From contig DIRE01000075.1 in NCBI GenBank assembly GCA_002426575.1, positions 1-57,091 of the forward strand: 57,091 bases of DNA. Reading direction: 5' to 3'. The stretch is from Clostridiaceae bacterium UBA5444 (GTDB lineage Bacteria > Bacillota > Clostridia > Clostridiales > Oxobacteraceae). Every line of letters begins with the position of its first letter. Position 1 is the first letter of the stretch. Shown here in pieces: positions 1 through 8,309 of the stretch. A program made the position numbers and the translations under genes. The notes below the pieces were generated by a model. The model did no database searches, was not told the origin of the DNA, and saw only the letters and a list, made by a program, of their open reading frames with translations.

Positions 1-2
1 CT

Positions 3-185
3 ATTTTATGCAGAAGGGCTCAAAGTGGATTTTCTTATAATTCGTATACTACATCATCGGAGTATTTAGGAGAGTTTAGAATCCTGCTTGAAGATTTAAT
101 AAGAGAAAATATATTGAGCGAGGATAAAATAAAAATAGAGGTGAATGCTGCAATAGAAGCAATAAATAAAGCATTTGGCAATTAG
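3..185 (+). CDS. C-terminal fragment of an unidentified protein (5' end outside window)
   Basis: An open frame enters from the left edge and ends at TAG 183-185, giving about 60 residues with a charged helical tail (ending AFGN). Codon use resembles the neighbouring genes. There is no recognisable motif and I do not assign a function. The promoter and T-box for trpB follow directly, so this gene is the end of a separate upstream unit. No hairpin terminator is obvious after it. Confidence 0.5.
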   Translation: MLCRRAQSGFSYNSYTTSSEYLGEFRILLEDLIRENILSEDKIKIEVNAAIEAINKAFGN

Positions 186-228
186 ATAATAGCTGGTGTT
201 ATAATTATACAATAAATTTATTATTCTA

Positions 229-257
229 TTGACGGCAACTAATATATATGGTACACT
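229..257 (+). promoter_or_regulatory. Sigma-A-type promoter for the trpB T-box transcript
   Basis: TTGACG at 229-234 and TACACT at 252-257 are separated by 17 nt. Transcription would begin near 265, about 35 nt before the conserved T-box stem I elements, as expected for a T-box leader. Confidence 0.6.
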
Positions 258-298
258 ACTAAAAAATAAATCAAAAAGCAATGATAAGGAAATAGTAT

Positions 299-547
299 GT
301 ATATCTTATGATTAAAGAGAGCTAGGGGTGGTGGAATCCTAGTATTTGCGGATATATTGAATGGGCCTTTGAGCGAGAGCCGAAAAATAAGTAGGCGACA
401 CGTGTATCTCACGTTACGAGGTTAGGATATCGGTTTTTCCTGTATCTGAATTTGAGATGGTTGTGTATATTATAAAGTATATTAACCTACTGAGGTGGCA
501 CCGCGTGTGATGATTCGCCCTCTATAGACTAAAAGTCTATAGGGGGC
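299..547 (+). promoter_or_regulatory. T-box leader with tryptophan (UGG) specifier
   Basis: The leader contains the conserved AGAGAG/GGTGG elements of stem I (about 315-335), a specifier-loop arrangement with TGG at 362-364 followed by CC and TTGAGC, and the T-box core GAGGTGGCACCGCG at 492-505. A terminator hairpin follows the core. In this family uncharged tRNA pairs with the specifier codon and with the UGGN of the T-box and prevents termination. The UGG specifier matches tryptophan and the downstream gene is trpB, so the assignment is internally consistent. Expected behaviour is induction of trpB on tryptophan starvation. Confidence 0.9.
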
Positions 548-553
548 TTTTTT
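517..553 (+). terminator. T-box regulatory terminator
   Basis: A GC-bearing stem (517-530 with 535-547, loop AAAA) precedes a T-run at 548-553. The 5' arm lies just after the T-box core, which is the usual position for terminator/antiterminator switching. Confidence 0.85.
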
Positions 554-578
554 AATTTATAAAAAGGGGGAGAAGATT

Positions 579-1766
579 TTGGAAAATAATAAAGGGTATT
601 TCGGGGAGTTTGGAGGAAGCTATGTACCAGAGGCGCTTAAAAAGGTGTTAAAAGAAGTCGAAGAGAATTTCTACAAGTACATTGAAGATGAAGAGTTTTT
701 AAAAGAACTTGATTATTACCAAAAGCAGTATATTGGACGTGAGAATCCACTGTATTTTGCTGAAAGACTTACAGAGAAGGCTGGCGGAGCAAAGATTTAT
801 TTAAAAAGAGAGGATTTAAATCATACTGGTGCTCATAAGATAAATAATGCTATGGGTCAAGCACTTTTAGCAAAAAGAATGGGGAAAAAGAGGATAATAG
901 CTGAAACAGGAGCGGGGCAGCACGGTGTTGCAACTGCAACAGTATGTGCTTTATTTGGAATGGATTGTACCATATATATGGGAGAGGTTGATATAAAAAG
1001 GCAGGAGTTAAATGTGTTTAGAATGGAACTTTTAGGAGCTAAAGTTGTTCCCGTAAAGCGAGGTAATGCCACGTTAAAGGAAGCAGTTGATGCAGCATTA
1101 GAAGATTTTGTGGAAAATGCTGATGATACGTTTTATATTATAGGATCTGCAGTAGGACCACACCCATATCCAACCATGGTAAGAGAGTTTCAAAGCATAA
1201 TAGGCAAGGAGGCAAGAAAACAGATTTTGTCTGTTGAAGGAAGGCTTCCAGATTATTTAGTGGCATGTGTTGGCGGAGGAAGTAATTCAATAGGACTATT
1301 TCATCCATTTATTGAAGATAAGTCAGTTAAAATGATAGGGGTGGAGCCTGCAGGGAAAGGTATTAATACAAAAGATAATGCAGCATCCATATTAAATGGA
1401 AAGGTTGGGGTTATACATGGATTTAAATGCTATGTGCTCCAAGATTCAAATGGCGAATTAGCACCTGCCTATTCAATAGCAGCAGGTCTTGATTACCCTG
1501 GTGTTGGGCCTGAGCATAGTTATCTTCATTATATAAATAGGGCTGAGTATGTAGGAATAACAGACGCTGAAGCCGTAGATGCATTTTATACATTATCTAG
1601 GTATGAAGGAATAATACCAGCTCTTGAAAGTGCTCATGCAGTTGCATATGCAATTAAACTTGCCAAAACCTTGCCTAAAGATAATATAATTATTGTAAAT
1701 TTGTCAGGCAGAGGGGACAAGGACGTGAAACAGATAAAAGATACTATGAATATAGGGGCAATTTAA
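579..1766 (+). CDS. trpB: Tryptophan synthase beta chain
   Basis: PLP enzyme that condenses indole with L-serine to form tryptophan. At 395 residues it has the usual length of TrpB1. The PLP lysine is K87 in HKINNA and the general acid/base glutamate is E109 in ETGAGQ, the same numbering as classic TrpB; the phosphate-binding GGGSNS loop is near residue 230. The start is TTG at 579 behind AAAGGGGGAGAAG, which is a good Shine-Dalgarno site. No trpA or other trp gene follows; the next gene is an unrelated isomerase after 105 bp. The protein may work with a TrpA encoded elsewhere or salvage external indole. Regulation is by the T-box at 299-553. The family call is secure. Confidence 0.97.
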   Translation: MENNKGYFGEFGGSYVPEALKKVLKEVEENFYKYIEDEEFLKELDYYQKQYIGRENPLYFAERLTEKAGGAKIYLKREDLNHTGAHKINNAMGQALLAKRMGKKRIIAETGAGQHGVATATVCALFGMDCTIYMGEVDIKRQELNVFRMELLGAKVVPVKRGNATLKEAVDAALEDFVENADDTFYIIGSAVGPHPYPTMVREFQSIIGKEARKQILSVEGRLPDYLVACVGGGSNSIGLFHPFIEDKSVKMIGVEPAGKGINTKDNAASILNGKVGVIHGFKCYVLQDSNGELAPAYSIAAGLDYPGVGPEHSYLHYINRAEYVGITDAEAVDAFYTLSRYEGIIPALESAHAVAYAIKLAKTLPKDNIIIVNLSGRGDKDVKQIKDTMNIGAI

Positions 1767-1871
1767 TAGTTTATGGCTAAAAGTATTAAATATAAGACCA
1801 TTTTTCTATATAATATCTTCTAAAAGATATGTATACTATGATACGAGTATATTTTACTAGGAGGTTTTTTT

Positions 1872-2699
1872 ATGTATAATTTAGACATTGGTGTTATAGT
1901 GCAATTAGAAGACATACTTAAAAATGGTGTAGAGACAATTGAAAAGTTAGGCCTTAATGTTTGCCAGCTTAACTGCTCGAATCCAGATCTTTATACTGAA
2001 GAAAATGCTGAAAAGATTAAAAAAGTGATGGATGGCAAGATAAAGGTATCTAGCCTTTGGGCAGGATGGCCATTACCTGCAAGATGGGATTTTATAGATG
2101 GACCTCACACACTAGGACTTGTTCCTGTAGCCTATAGGGCAGAGAGGATACATGCTTTAAAAAAAGGTGCGGATTTTGCAAAGATGATAGGAGTTCATGA
2201 TGTTACAACTCATGTAGGATTTATACCTGAAAACCCTACAACTACAGAATACAGAGAAACCGTAATTGCAATAAGAGAAGTTGCTGATTATTGCAAGAGC
2301 CTCGATATTTATTTTAACTTTGAAACTGGTCAGGAAACACCTATTACACTAATTAGAACCATTGAAGATGTTGGACTTGATAACCTTGGAATTAACATAG
2401 ATCCTGCAAACCTTCTCATGTATGGGAAAGCAAACCCTGTAGATGCAGCAGGAATATATAAAGATAAAATAAGAGGGGTTCACGTTAAAGATGGCAAATA
2501 TCCTACAAATGGCAGAGAGCTTGGAGATGAAACTGCAATTGGAGAAGGAATGGTAGACTTCCCAGCACTTATTGATAAGCTCCATGAAAATGGATATAAA
2601 GGGCCTCTTATAATAGAAAGAGAAATATCTGGAGATCAGCAGAGAACAGATATATTAAAGGCAAAGGAAAAACTTAATTCTATATTAGCCAAGTATTAA
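1872..2699 (+). CDS. Sugar phosphate isomerase/epimerase family TIM-barrel protein
   Basis: 275 residues of the xylose-isomerase-like TIM-barrel superfamily (AP endonuclease family 2 fold). Metal-ligand positions typical of the family are visible: E in NFETGQ, D in NIDPANL, H in GVHVKDG and E in IIERE near the C terminus. The start at 1872 follows AGGAGG by 7 nt. The substrate cannot be told from sequence; relatives act on inosose, tagatose/psicose or hydroxypyruvate. It stands alone between trpB and a bidirectional terminator, so there is no pathway context, although read-through from trpB is possible because no terminator lies between them. Confidence 0.82.
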   Translation: MYNLDIGVIVQLEDILKNGVETIEKLGLNVCQLNCSNPDLYTEENAEKIKKVMDGKIKVSSLWAGWPLPARWDFIDGPHTLGLVPVAYRAERIHALKKGADFAKMIGVHDVTTHVGFIPENPTTTEYRETVIAIREVADYCKSLDIYFNFETGQETPITLIRTIEDVGLDNLGINIDPANLLMYGKANPVDAAGIYKDKIRGVHVKDGKYPTNGRELGDETAIGEGMVDFPALIDKLHENGYKGPLIIEREISGDQQRTDILKAKEKLNSILAKY

Positions 2700-2703
2700 T
2701 GAT

Positions 2704-2745
2704 AAAGAATTTCAGGGGTGATTATAATCATCCCTGAAATTCTTT
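2704..2745. terminator. Bidirectional terminator between convergent genes
   Basis: A perfect 14-bp stem (2704-2717 with 2732-2745) has A-rich and T-rich flanks on both strands. It lies between the plus-strand isomerase and the minus-strand MFS gene, and overlaps the last codons of the latter. Confidence 0.8.
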
Positions 2746-3900
2746 ACTTTCAAATTTAAAAAACTTAAAAATAAAATAAAAGACTATAAATATTATAAAC
2801 GTAAATACAGAGTTAATTAGAAATACTTTGCGAATCCCAAATGCATCGCTTAAAAAACCTCCAGCCATGCTGCCAATTATTCTTCCAAATCCCATTCCTA
2901 TAAGGCCATTCATTGTTTGCCCTGATACTTTAAGCTCTTTTGGTATATTCCTATTTATGTATGTAGCCGTACAGTAAGAAAAGACTATGAAAGAACTACC
3001 ATGGAGCAGGTTAACTAATAGCATTAAATATGTATTCTGTACAGAATATGTAATAAACCAACGCAGAGACATTATAAATGATGATATAAGCAAAGTAGTT
3101 TTAATACTAAGTTTGTCTACTATTTTGTTAGAAAGCAGCAAAAACGGGGTCTCGCTTAATGCAGCCATAAGCATTGCCAATCCCAAAAGCCTGTTGCCTG
3201 CACCTAAACTTTTGTAGTATACAGGGAAAAAGCTATTATAAAAACCTAAAGATATTTGAGCCATCATATTAAAAAGCATAAGTATCATTATATCTTCATG
3301 CTTTAATATTTCTGTCACAGATACTTTATTTTTTTTGGCTTGATGTCCAACTATTTTGGGGAGCTTTCTAATATATATAATGGCGCCAATGGTTATTAAA
3401 AAGTAAATAGGAAAGATAAAATTTATATTTTTATCAGAGAAATATCCTGCCACAAATGCCATAAATGCATAGCCAATAGTTCCAGCAAGACGTATGGAGC
3501 CAAACCTTAAATTAGTGGTATCCAAAAATTCAAGGGTTATGGCATCGGTCAATGGGTTTATAGATGTTTGAAAAAAAGTATATATGGATATTATTAAAAA
3601 CAGGTAATAGAAGTTACTAGATGCTTTATACAAAAGGAAAGAAACCCCGCTAAAAAACACCATAATAATTAATATATTATTTTTACTGCTTGCCCTATCC
3701 CCAGCGCTCCCCCATATTGGTTGGGCGAATATTGAAATAAATGGACCAATAGATAAAAGTATACCTATGTATGAACTATTAAATCCCATATTATTTAGAT
3801 ACACTGGGGTGAATATACCATATATTGCAGTTAACATATATATTAATGCATATACAGATAAAAAATAATATAATTGTTTGTTATCATTAGTATTTTTCAT
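2728..3900 (-). CDS. Major facilitator superfamily transporter
   Basis: 390-residue polytopic membrane protein with about 12 hydrophobic segments. The loop after TM2 carries the MFS-like pattern GSAGDRASSKN (residues about 65-75), and a second GGFLSDAFG repeat occurs in the C-terminal half. The overall pattern resembles the MFS_1-like group (LacY/nucleoside and sugar symporters). Substrate and direction cannot be assigned. It lies 38 bp downstream of the LigT-like gene on the same strand and is probably co-transcribed with it. Confidence 0.82.
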   Translation of the reverse strand: MKNTNDNKQLYYFLSVYALIYMLTAIYGIFTPVYLNNMGFNSSYIGILLSIGPFISIFAQPIWGSAGDRASSKNNILIIMVFFSGVSFLLYKASSNFYYLFLIISIYTFFQTSINPLTDAITLEFLDTTNLRFGSIRLAGTIGYAFMAFVAGYFSDKNINFIFPIYFLITIGAIIYIRKLPKIVGHQAKKNKVSVTEILKHEDIMILMLFNMMAQISLGFYNSFFPVYYKSLGAGNRLLGLAMLMAALSETPFLLLSNKIVDKLSIKTTLLISSFIMSLRWFITYSVQNTYLMLLVNLLHGSSFIVFSYCTATYINRNIPKELKVSGQTMNGLIGMGFGRIIGSMAGGFLSDAFGIRKVFLINSVFTFIIFIVFYFIFKFFKFESKEFQG

Positions 3901-3938
3901 GGTACAAGTCCCCCATCCTGCCCCTAAGAGATAATAGC

Positions 3939-4490
3939 CTATTTAAGATTAAAACTAGTTATAATATAGTCCTCCTTAATAGGATACCACATCTGGATGG
4001 TGTCTATTATAAATTCTTTGTGTATGTCTTTACCTTGTATAAGATGGCAGGCTTCCTCATATTCTTTATCAGACCAATCCTTTTTTGCAAAGTTAGGGTT
4101 TGCAATTGATATATGATATTCCCTGTCTTTGTAGGTATCTGCAGGGGTAATATTAAACCCTAAAGCAGAATCATCAATTATTTTTGATATATTTATAAGA
4201 TGCTCATTTTTAATTACATGTATATTGACTGATTTATAAGGGGGGTTAAAACAGCTTGCACCATTTATCTCAACTGGAAAGGGCTTTTGGCTTGCCAGAT
4301 TATGATTTAAAATAGAAATAAGCTTAAATATTTGTTCTTCATCATTGTAAACCAATTTTGACAAAGTAATATGAAGCTCCGGATATTCATCATAGAGCCC
4401 ATAAATATTTGAAATCTCTTTTTGGTATTTAGACAACTGATTTTTAATATGGTTTGGTATAAGGGCAACCATATATAAATCCTTTTCCAT
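3939..4490 (-). CDS. 2'-5' RNA ligase superfamily (LigT-like) protein
   Basis: The protein has the two HxT/Sx motifs that define the 2H phosphoesterase/LigT superfamily: HITL in the N-terminal half and HISI in the C-terminal half. Length is 183 residues from ATG 4490, and 186 if the upstream GTG at 4499 is used. I prefer ATG 4490 because AGGATGTGG lies at a plausible distance upstream. Members cleave or form 2',5' or cyclic phosphodiester bonds in RNA or nucleotides; the physiological substrate here is unknown. It is followed by the MFS gene on the same strand, a pairing I cannot interpret functionally. Confidence 0.8.
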   Translation of the reverse strand: MEKDLYMVALIPNHIKNQLSKYQKEISNIYGLYDEYPELHITLSKLVYNDEEQIFKLISILNHNLASQKPFPVEINGASCFNPPYKSVNIHVIKNEHLINISKIIDDSALGFNITPADTYKDREYHISIANPNFAKKDWSDKEYEEACHLIQGKDIHKEFIIDTIQMWYPIKEDYIITSFNLK

Positions 4491-4511
4491 ATAGACCACA
4501 TCCTAGCTATT

Positions 4512-4539
4512 TTGACAAGAGAACATTTTGGTGTAAAAT
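4512..4539 (+). promoter_or_regulatory. Promoter upstream of the HD-GYP gene
   Basis: TTGACA at 4512-4517 and TAAAAT at 4534-4539, with 16 nt between them. The leader of about 130 nt contains an AT-rich hairpin (about 4580-4607, ATATGGT pairing with ACCATAT). I see no c-di-GMP riboswitch signature there. Confidence 0.5.
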
Positions 4540-4676
4540 TATACTAGTACAATATTATTAGTGCGATCCTGTAATAAGTAATATGGTTAATTAAAAATAC
4601 CATATTATTATATTATAAAGAAAGGATATAAAAAATCAAATAAATACGATATTTTGCATAAGCTGGAGGTTAGCGG

Positions 4677-6653
4677 ATGCTTATAACAACTGATAAGTCT
4701 GTCATGGATACTTTTAAAAAGCATGTTATAATAATAATTTCACTTATATTTATAGCTATATTTTCAATTATATTATTATTGTTCTTAAATTTAAAGAACA
4801 GCTATAACGATAACGCACTAATAGATACATTAGGAAAGCAAAGGTCAGTCACTCAGATTATGACGAAGAATTCTCTATACATATATGAGTTTAAAACATC
4901 AATTAATTCAAATTCAAATCCAAGCACTAATACTAAAAACTACAATAAAGTAAGTACTGCTATACAAGAGTTAAAAGAGTCTAGAGATGAATTTGACAAG
5001 CAATATAATTCTATAATAAAAGGATACGTTGTAGTAGATAATAGAACCATAAGCCTTAAAGGGGACTTAAAAGAATTAGAGCCATTTATAGATGGAAGTA
5101 AGGCCCTGTGGCCAGAGTTTAAAGAATCCATAGATATATTAATTGATGAAAATAGTGATGTGGGTAGAGTAAATGGGGCAATGAGATATATAAAAGACAA
5201 TAATGAAAAGCTGTTTATGCATAGTAATAATATAACTAACTCAGTTATCGACTATTATAGACATAGGAGTTTAACCTTATTTTATATATTCCTATTTGTA
5301 GCAATCTCTGTTTTGATACTGCTTACCTATTTTTTTGTATATGATTATAAAAATCTTTTTGAACCTCTAAGTGCACTCTATAAAACATCATCCGGGGTTA
5401 ATGCAAATGAAGCTAATATAGATAATCAAACTTTAGTACACCCATTAAATGGAGATATTATCCCAGTTAAGCCAGAGGTTCAAGCTATTTTTAACAGGCT
5501 AAAAGGGCTAGTTGTGCTGATTGAGAATCTCAACAAAAATGTACCATTTAAAGAAATATTGCAATATATATTTGATTCTTTTTCTGATTATATACCCTAC
5601 ACCTATATAGGTGTTGCGCTTATTGAAAACGACAGAAAAACTATAAAGGCGTCCTATGGTGTCACTGGAAAATACCATGAGAACCTGCCTAAAAGATTTT
5701 TAGGATATAGAGCAGAGCTTAAAAATACTAGCCTTGAAAGAATAGTTGACACTGGAGAAGAAAGGGTAATAAATGACCTTGAAGAGTATGTAAAAGGGAA
5801 ACCTTTAAAGGAATATAATAGGATATTGCTTGAGGAGGGCATAAGATCATCTATAACCTTCCCACTTAAAAACAATATAGAAACTGTTGGCATTATATTT
5901 TTTTCTAGCAACAAAAAAAATGTATACCAAAAAGATCATATAGAGTTTTTAAAAACTCTTGCAAATAGCATAACAATGAGCCTTGAAAAGGATATATTTG
6001 TAGATGATATGATAGTAAGTTCAACCCTTGCCCTTGCAGTTTTAACTGAGGATAGGGATCCTGACACTGGAGGACATCTTAAGAGAATGACAATCTATTC
6101 AAAGGCTATTGCGGAAATATTATCAAGACAAGATAAATATAAGGATATAATAGATATAGAATATATAAGCAGCATTGAGAGGTTTAGTCCTCTTCATGAT
6201 ATTGGGAAAGTTGCCATAAGGGATGATATACTGCTAAAGCCTGCAAAGCTTACTAAAGAGGAGTTTGAAATAATGAAGAGCCATACCACATATGGAGGAG
6301 ATGTTTTAAGGCAGGCTGATGAAAACCTTAAAAAGAAGGGCAGAAGCATATTTAAAATGGGTATTGAAATAGCTGAGGGGCACCACGAAAAGTGGGATGG
6401 CACAGGCTATCCTAGAGGCAAAAAAGGTGAAGATATTCCTTTAAGTGCAAGGATTGTTGCTATAGCTGATGTGTTTGATGCTCTAACAAGCAAAAGACCA
6501 TATAAGAGGGCATTTACCTTTGAGGAATCTGTAGATATACTTAAAGAGGGAGCTGGTAAGCACTTCGACCCATATATAATGAATGTATTTATAGAAAATA
6601 TTGATGAGATAAAAATGATTTACAATGATTTTAAAGAGCAAAATATATTATGA
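4677..6653 (+). CDS. Membrane sensor with GAF and HD-GYP domains, probable c-di-GMP phosphodiesterase
   Basis: 658 residues. TM1 is at about 14-37, followed by an extracytoplasmic helical domain starting LGKQRSVTQ, which resembles the PilJ/NarX-type sensor. TM2 is at about 200-222, a GAF-like domain spans about 285-430 and an HD-GYP domain about 440-645. Catalytic signatures are intact: HDIGK at 507-511, HHEKWDGTGYP at 569-579 and the ADVFDALTSKRPYK stretch. HD-GYP proteins hydrolyse c-di-GMP, and some act on other cyclic dinucleotides. A strong GGAGG precedes ATG 4677. The pepD reading frame extends upstream into the 3' end of this gene but its real start lies beyond it, so these are adjacent genes and possibly one transcript. 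Confidence 0.9.
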   Translation: MLITTDKSVMDTFKKHVIIIISLIFIAIFSIILLLFLNLKNSYNDNALIDTLGKQRSVTQIMTKNSLYIYEFKTSINSNSNPSTNTKNYNKVSTAIQELKESRDEFDKQYNSIIKGYVVVDNRTISLKGDLKELEPFIDGSKALWPEFKESIDILIDENSDVGRVNGAMRYIKDNNEKLFMHSNNITNSVIDYYRHRSLTLFYIFLFVAISVLILLTYFFVYDYKNLFEPLSALYKTSSGVNANEANIDNQTLVHPLNGDIIPVKPEVQAIFNRLKGLVVLIENLNKNVPFKEILQYIFDSFSDYIPYTYIGVALIENDRKTIKASYGVTGKYHENLPKRFLGYRAELKNTSLERIVDTGEERVINDLEEYVKGKPLKEYNRILLEEGIRSSITFPLKNNIETVGIIFFSSNKKNVYQKDHIEFLKTLANSITMSLEKDIFVDDMIVSSTLALAVLTEDRDPDTGGHLKRMTIYSKAIAEILSRQDKYKDIIDIEYISSIERFSPLHDIGKVAIRDDILLKPAKLTKEEFEIMKSHTTYGGDVLRQADENLKKKGRSIFKMGIEIAEGHHEKWDGTGYPRGKKGEDIPLSARIVAIADVFDALTSKRPYKRAFTFEESVDILKEGAGKHFDPYIMNVFIENIDEIKMIYNDFKEQNIL

Positions 6654-6669
6654 TGTGAGGGGATATAAT

Positions 6670-8112
6670 ATGGAGATTTTTAAAGAACCTATTTTTAGAT
6701 ATTTTGAACAGATTTCAAAAATTCCAAGAGAGTCTGGTAATGAAAAGGCTATAAGCGATTATTTAGTTAGCTTTGCAAAGGAGAAAAAGCTTGAGGTTTT
6801 GCAAGATGAGGCAATGAACGTTATAATCAAAAAACCCGGTACAAAGGGATATGAGAATGCTCCAACAGTAATAATACAAGGTCATATGGACATGGTTTGT
6901 GATAAGAACAAGTCTACAGATCACGATTTTGGGAAGGATCCTATAAAACTAAAAGTAGATGGAGATATGATATATGCAGATAATACAACCCTTGGAGGGG
7001 ATGACGGGATTGCAATTGCATATGCTCTTGAACTTTTAGCATCAGATGACATATACCATCCGCCAATTGAGGTGCTTATGACTGCTAATGAAGAGGTTGG
7101 AATGGATGGTGCCATAGCAGTAGATCCTAAAAACCTAACTGGAAATATACTTATAAATATAGATTCAGAAGAAGAGGGTAGAATACTTGTAAGCTGCGCA
7201 GGGGGGATAACCACAAAACAAACCCTTCCAATTGTATGGGACACTTTAAAGGGTGATGGCAGGCACTATGATATAAGTATAAGAGGCCTAAAAGGAGGAC
7301 ATTCAGGGTCTGAAATAAACCTTGGAAGGGGAAACTCAAATATACTTATGGGCAGAGTGTTAAAAAGATTGATTGATGAGGTTGATATCTCTATTGCTAG
7401 CATAAATGGAGGACAGAAGGTAAATGCAATACCAAGAGAGGCAGATGCGCAAGTTTTTGTAAAGAAGGCAGAAAAAGAAAAGTTTTTAAAGCTTATTGAT
7501 GAGCTAAATGCCATATTAAAATTAGAACTTAGGGCATCAGATCCTGATGTTATGATTTGTGCAAAAGAGTCAGATGAAAAACTAAACAAAGTATTTTCAA
7601 AGGAAACAGCGAGAAAGGCAATCTATTCTCTACTGCTTATTCCAAATGGAATACAGACAATGAGCATGGAAATAGAAGGATTAGTTGAAAGTTCATCAAA
7701 TATAGGTATTGTTACAACATTAGATGAATCAATTATATTTGAAAGTGCTGTAAGAAGCTCTGTAAAAAGCCTTAAAAAGCTCATTTTAGATAAATCAAAA
7801 GCTGCAGCAAACCTTTTAGGGGCAGGCTTTGAGGGGGTTGCAGATTACCCAGAATGGCAGTATGAGCCAGACTCGAAAATAAGGGAGCTTTTTGAGAAAG
7901 GATATAAAGAATTTTATGGAGAGGAGCCAGAGATAGTGGCAATACATGCAGGCCTTGAGTGTGGACTATTTAAAGAAAAGATGCCTCACCTTGATATGGT
8001 ATCTTTTGGCCCTAATATATATGATGCACATACTCCTAACGAACATATGAGTATCTCTTCTGTTAAAAGAACTTGGGAATACTTCTTGTCTGTGCTAAAG
8101 AAAATAAAGTAA
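6670..8112 (+). CDS. pepD: Aminoacyl-histidine dipeptidase (Xaa-His dipeptidase, M20C)
   Basis: Cytosolic Zn-dependent dipeptidase of the M20 family, 480 residues, the usual PepD length. Metal-site motifs are visible: GHMDMVCD, the GGDDG aspartate, NEEVGMDGA with the catalytic and metal-binding glutamates, and C-terminal HAGLECG. The frame is open from 6625, inside the preceding gene, but ATG 6670 with GTGAGGGG upstream is the better start and matches family N-termini (MEIFKEP). Probably degrades imported peptides; the peptide ABC importer at 42-50 kb would be a natural partner, but that link is inferred. Confidence 0.93.
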   Translation: MEIFKEPIFRYFEQISKIPRESGNEKAISDYLVSFAKEKKLEVLQDEAMNVIIKKPGTKGYENAPTVIIQGHMDMVCDKNKSTDHDFGKDPIKLKVDGDMIYADNTTLGGDDGIAIAYALELLASDDIYHPPIEVLMTANEEVGMDGAIAVDPKNLTGNILINIDSEEEGRILVSCAGGITTKQTLPIVWDTLKGDGRHYDISIRGLKGGHSGSEINLGRGNSNILMGRVLKRLIDEVDISIASINGGQKVNAIPREADAQVFVKKAEKEKFLKLIDELNAILKLELRASDPDVMICAKESDEKLNKVFSKETARKAIYSLLLIPNGIQTMSMEIEGLVESSSNIGIVTTLDESIIFESAVRSSVKSLKKLILDKSKAAANLLGAGFEGVADYPEWQYEPDSKIRELFEKGYKEFYGEEPEIVAIHAGLECGLFKEKMPHLDMVSFGPNIYDAHTPNEHMSISSVKRTWEYFLSVLKKIK

Positions 8113-8122
8113 CAAAAAATAC

Positions 8123-8180
8123 AAATAGCCCATAAATGGGCTATTTCCATATATATTTAAAAGGAGTATAAAACTCCTTT
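8123..8180 (+). terminator. Two hairpins downstream of pepD
   Basis: A 10-bp stem (AAATAGCCCA at 8123-8132 with TGGGCTATTT at 8137-8146) is followed by a second stem (AAAGGAGT at 8160-8167 with ACTCCTTT at 8173-8180). Only weak T-runs follow, so termination efficiency is uncertain. The remainder of the gap to 8309 holds nothing I recognise. Confidence 0.5.
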
Positions 8181-8309
8181 AGTTGTTATCTATATAATAC
8201 TATCAATGTTATGATTATTTATGTAAAAACCATGAATAATCTGTTAAGGTTTAGTAATGATTATATAATGTGTTTAAATTTGTTTGTATGCAATTAGGAG
8301 AGATAATAA

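Noticed and set aside
4546..4676. c-di-GMP riboswitch before the HD-GYP gene
   Set aside because: No conserved GEMM-type core was found; only an AT-rich hairpin.
6625..6669. Upstream extension of pepD into the HD-GYP gene
   Set aside because: The added residues are not conserved in PepD and the ATG at 6670 has a proper ribosome-binding site.
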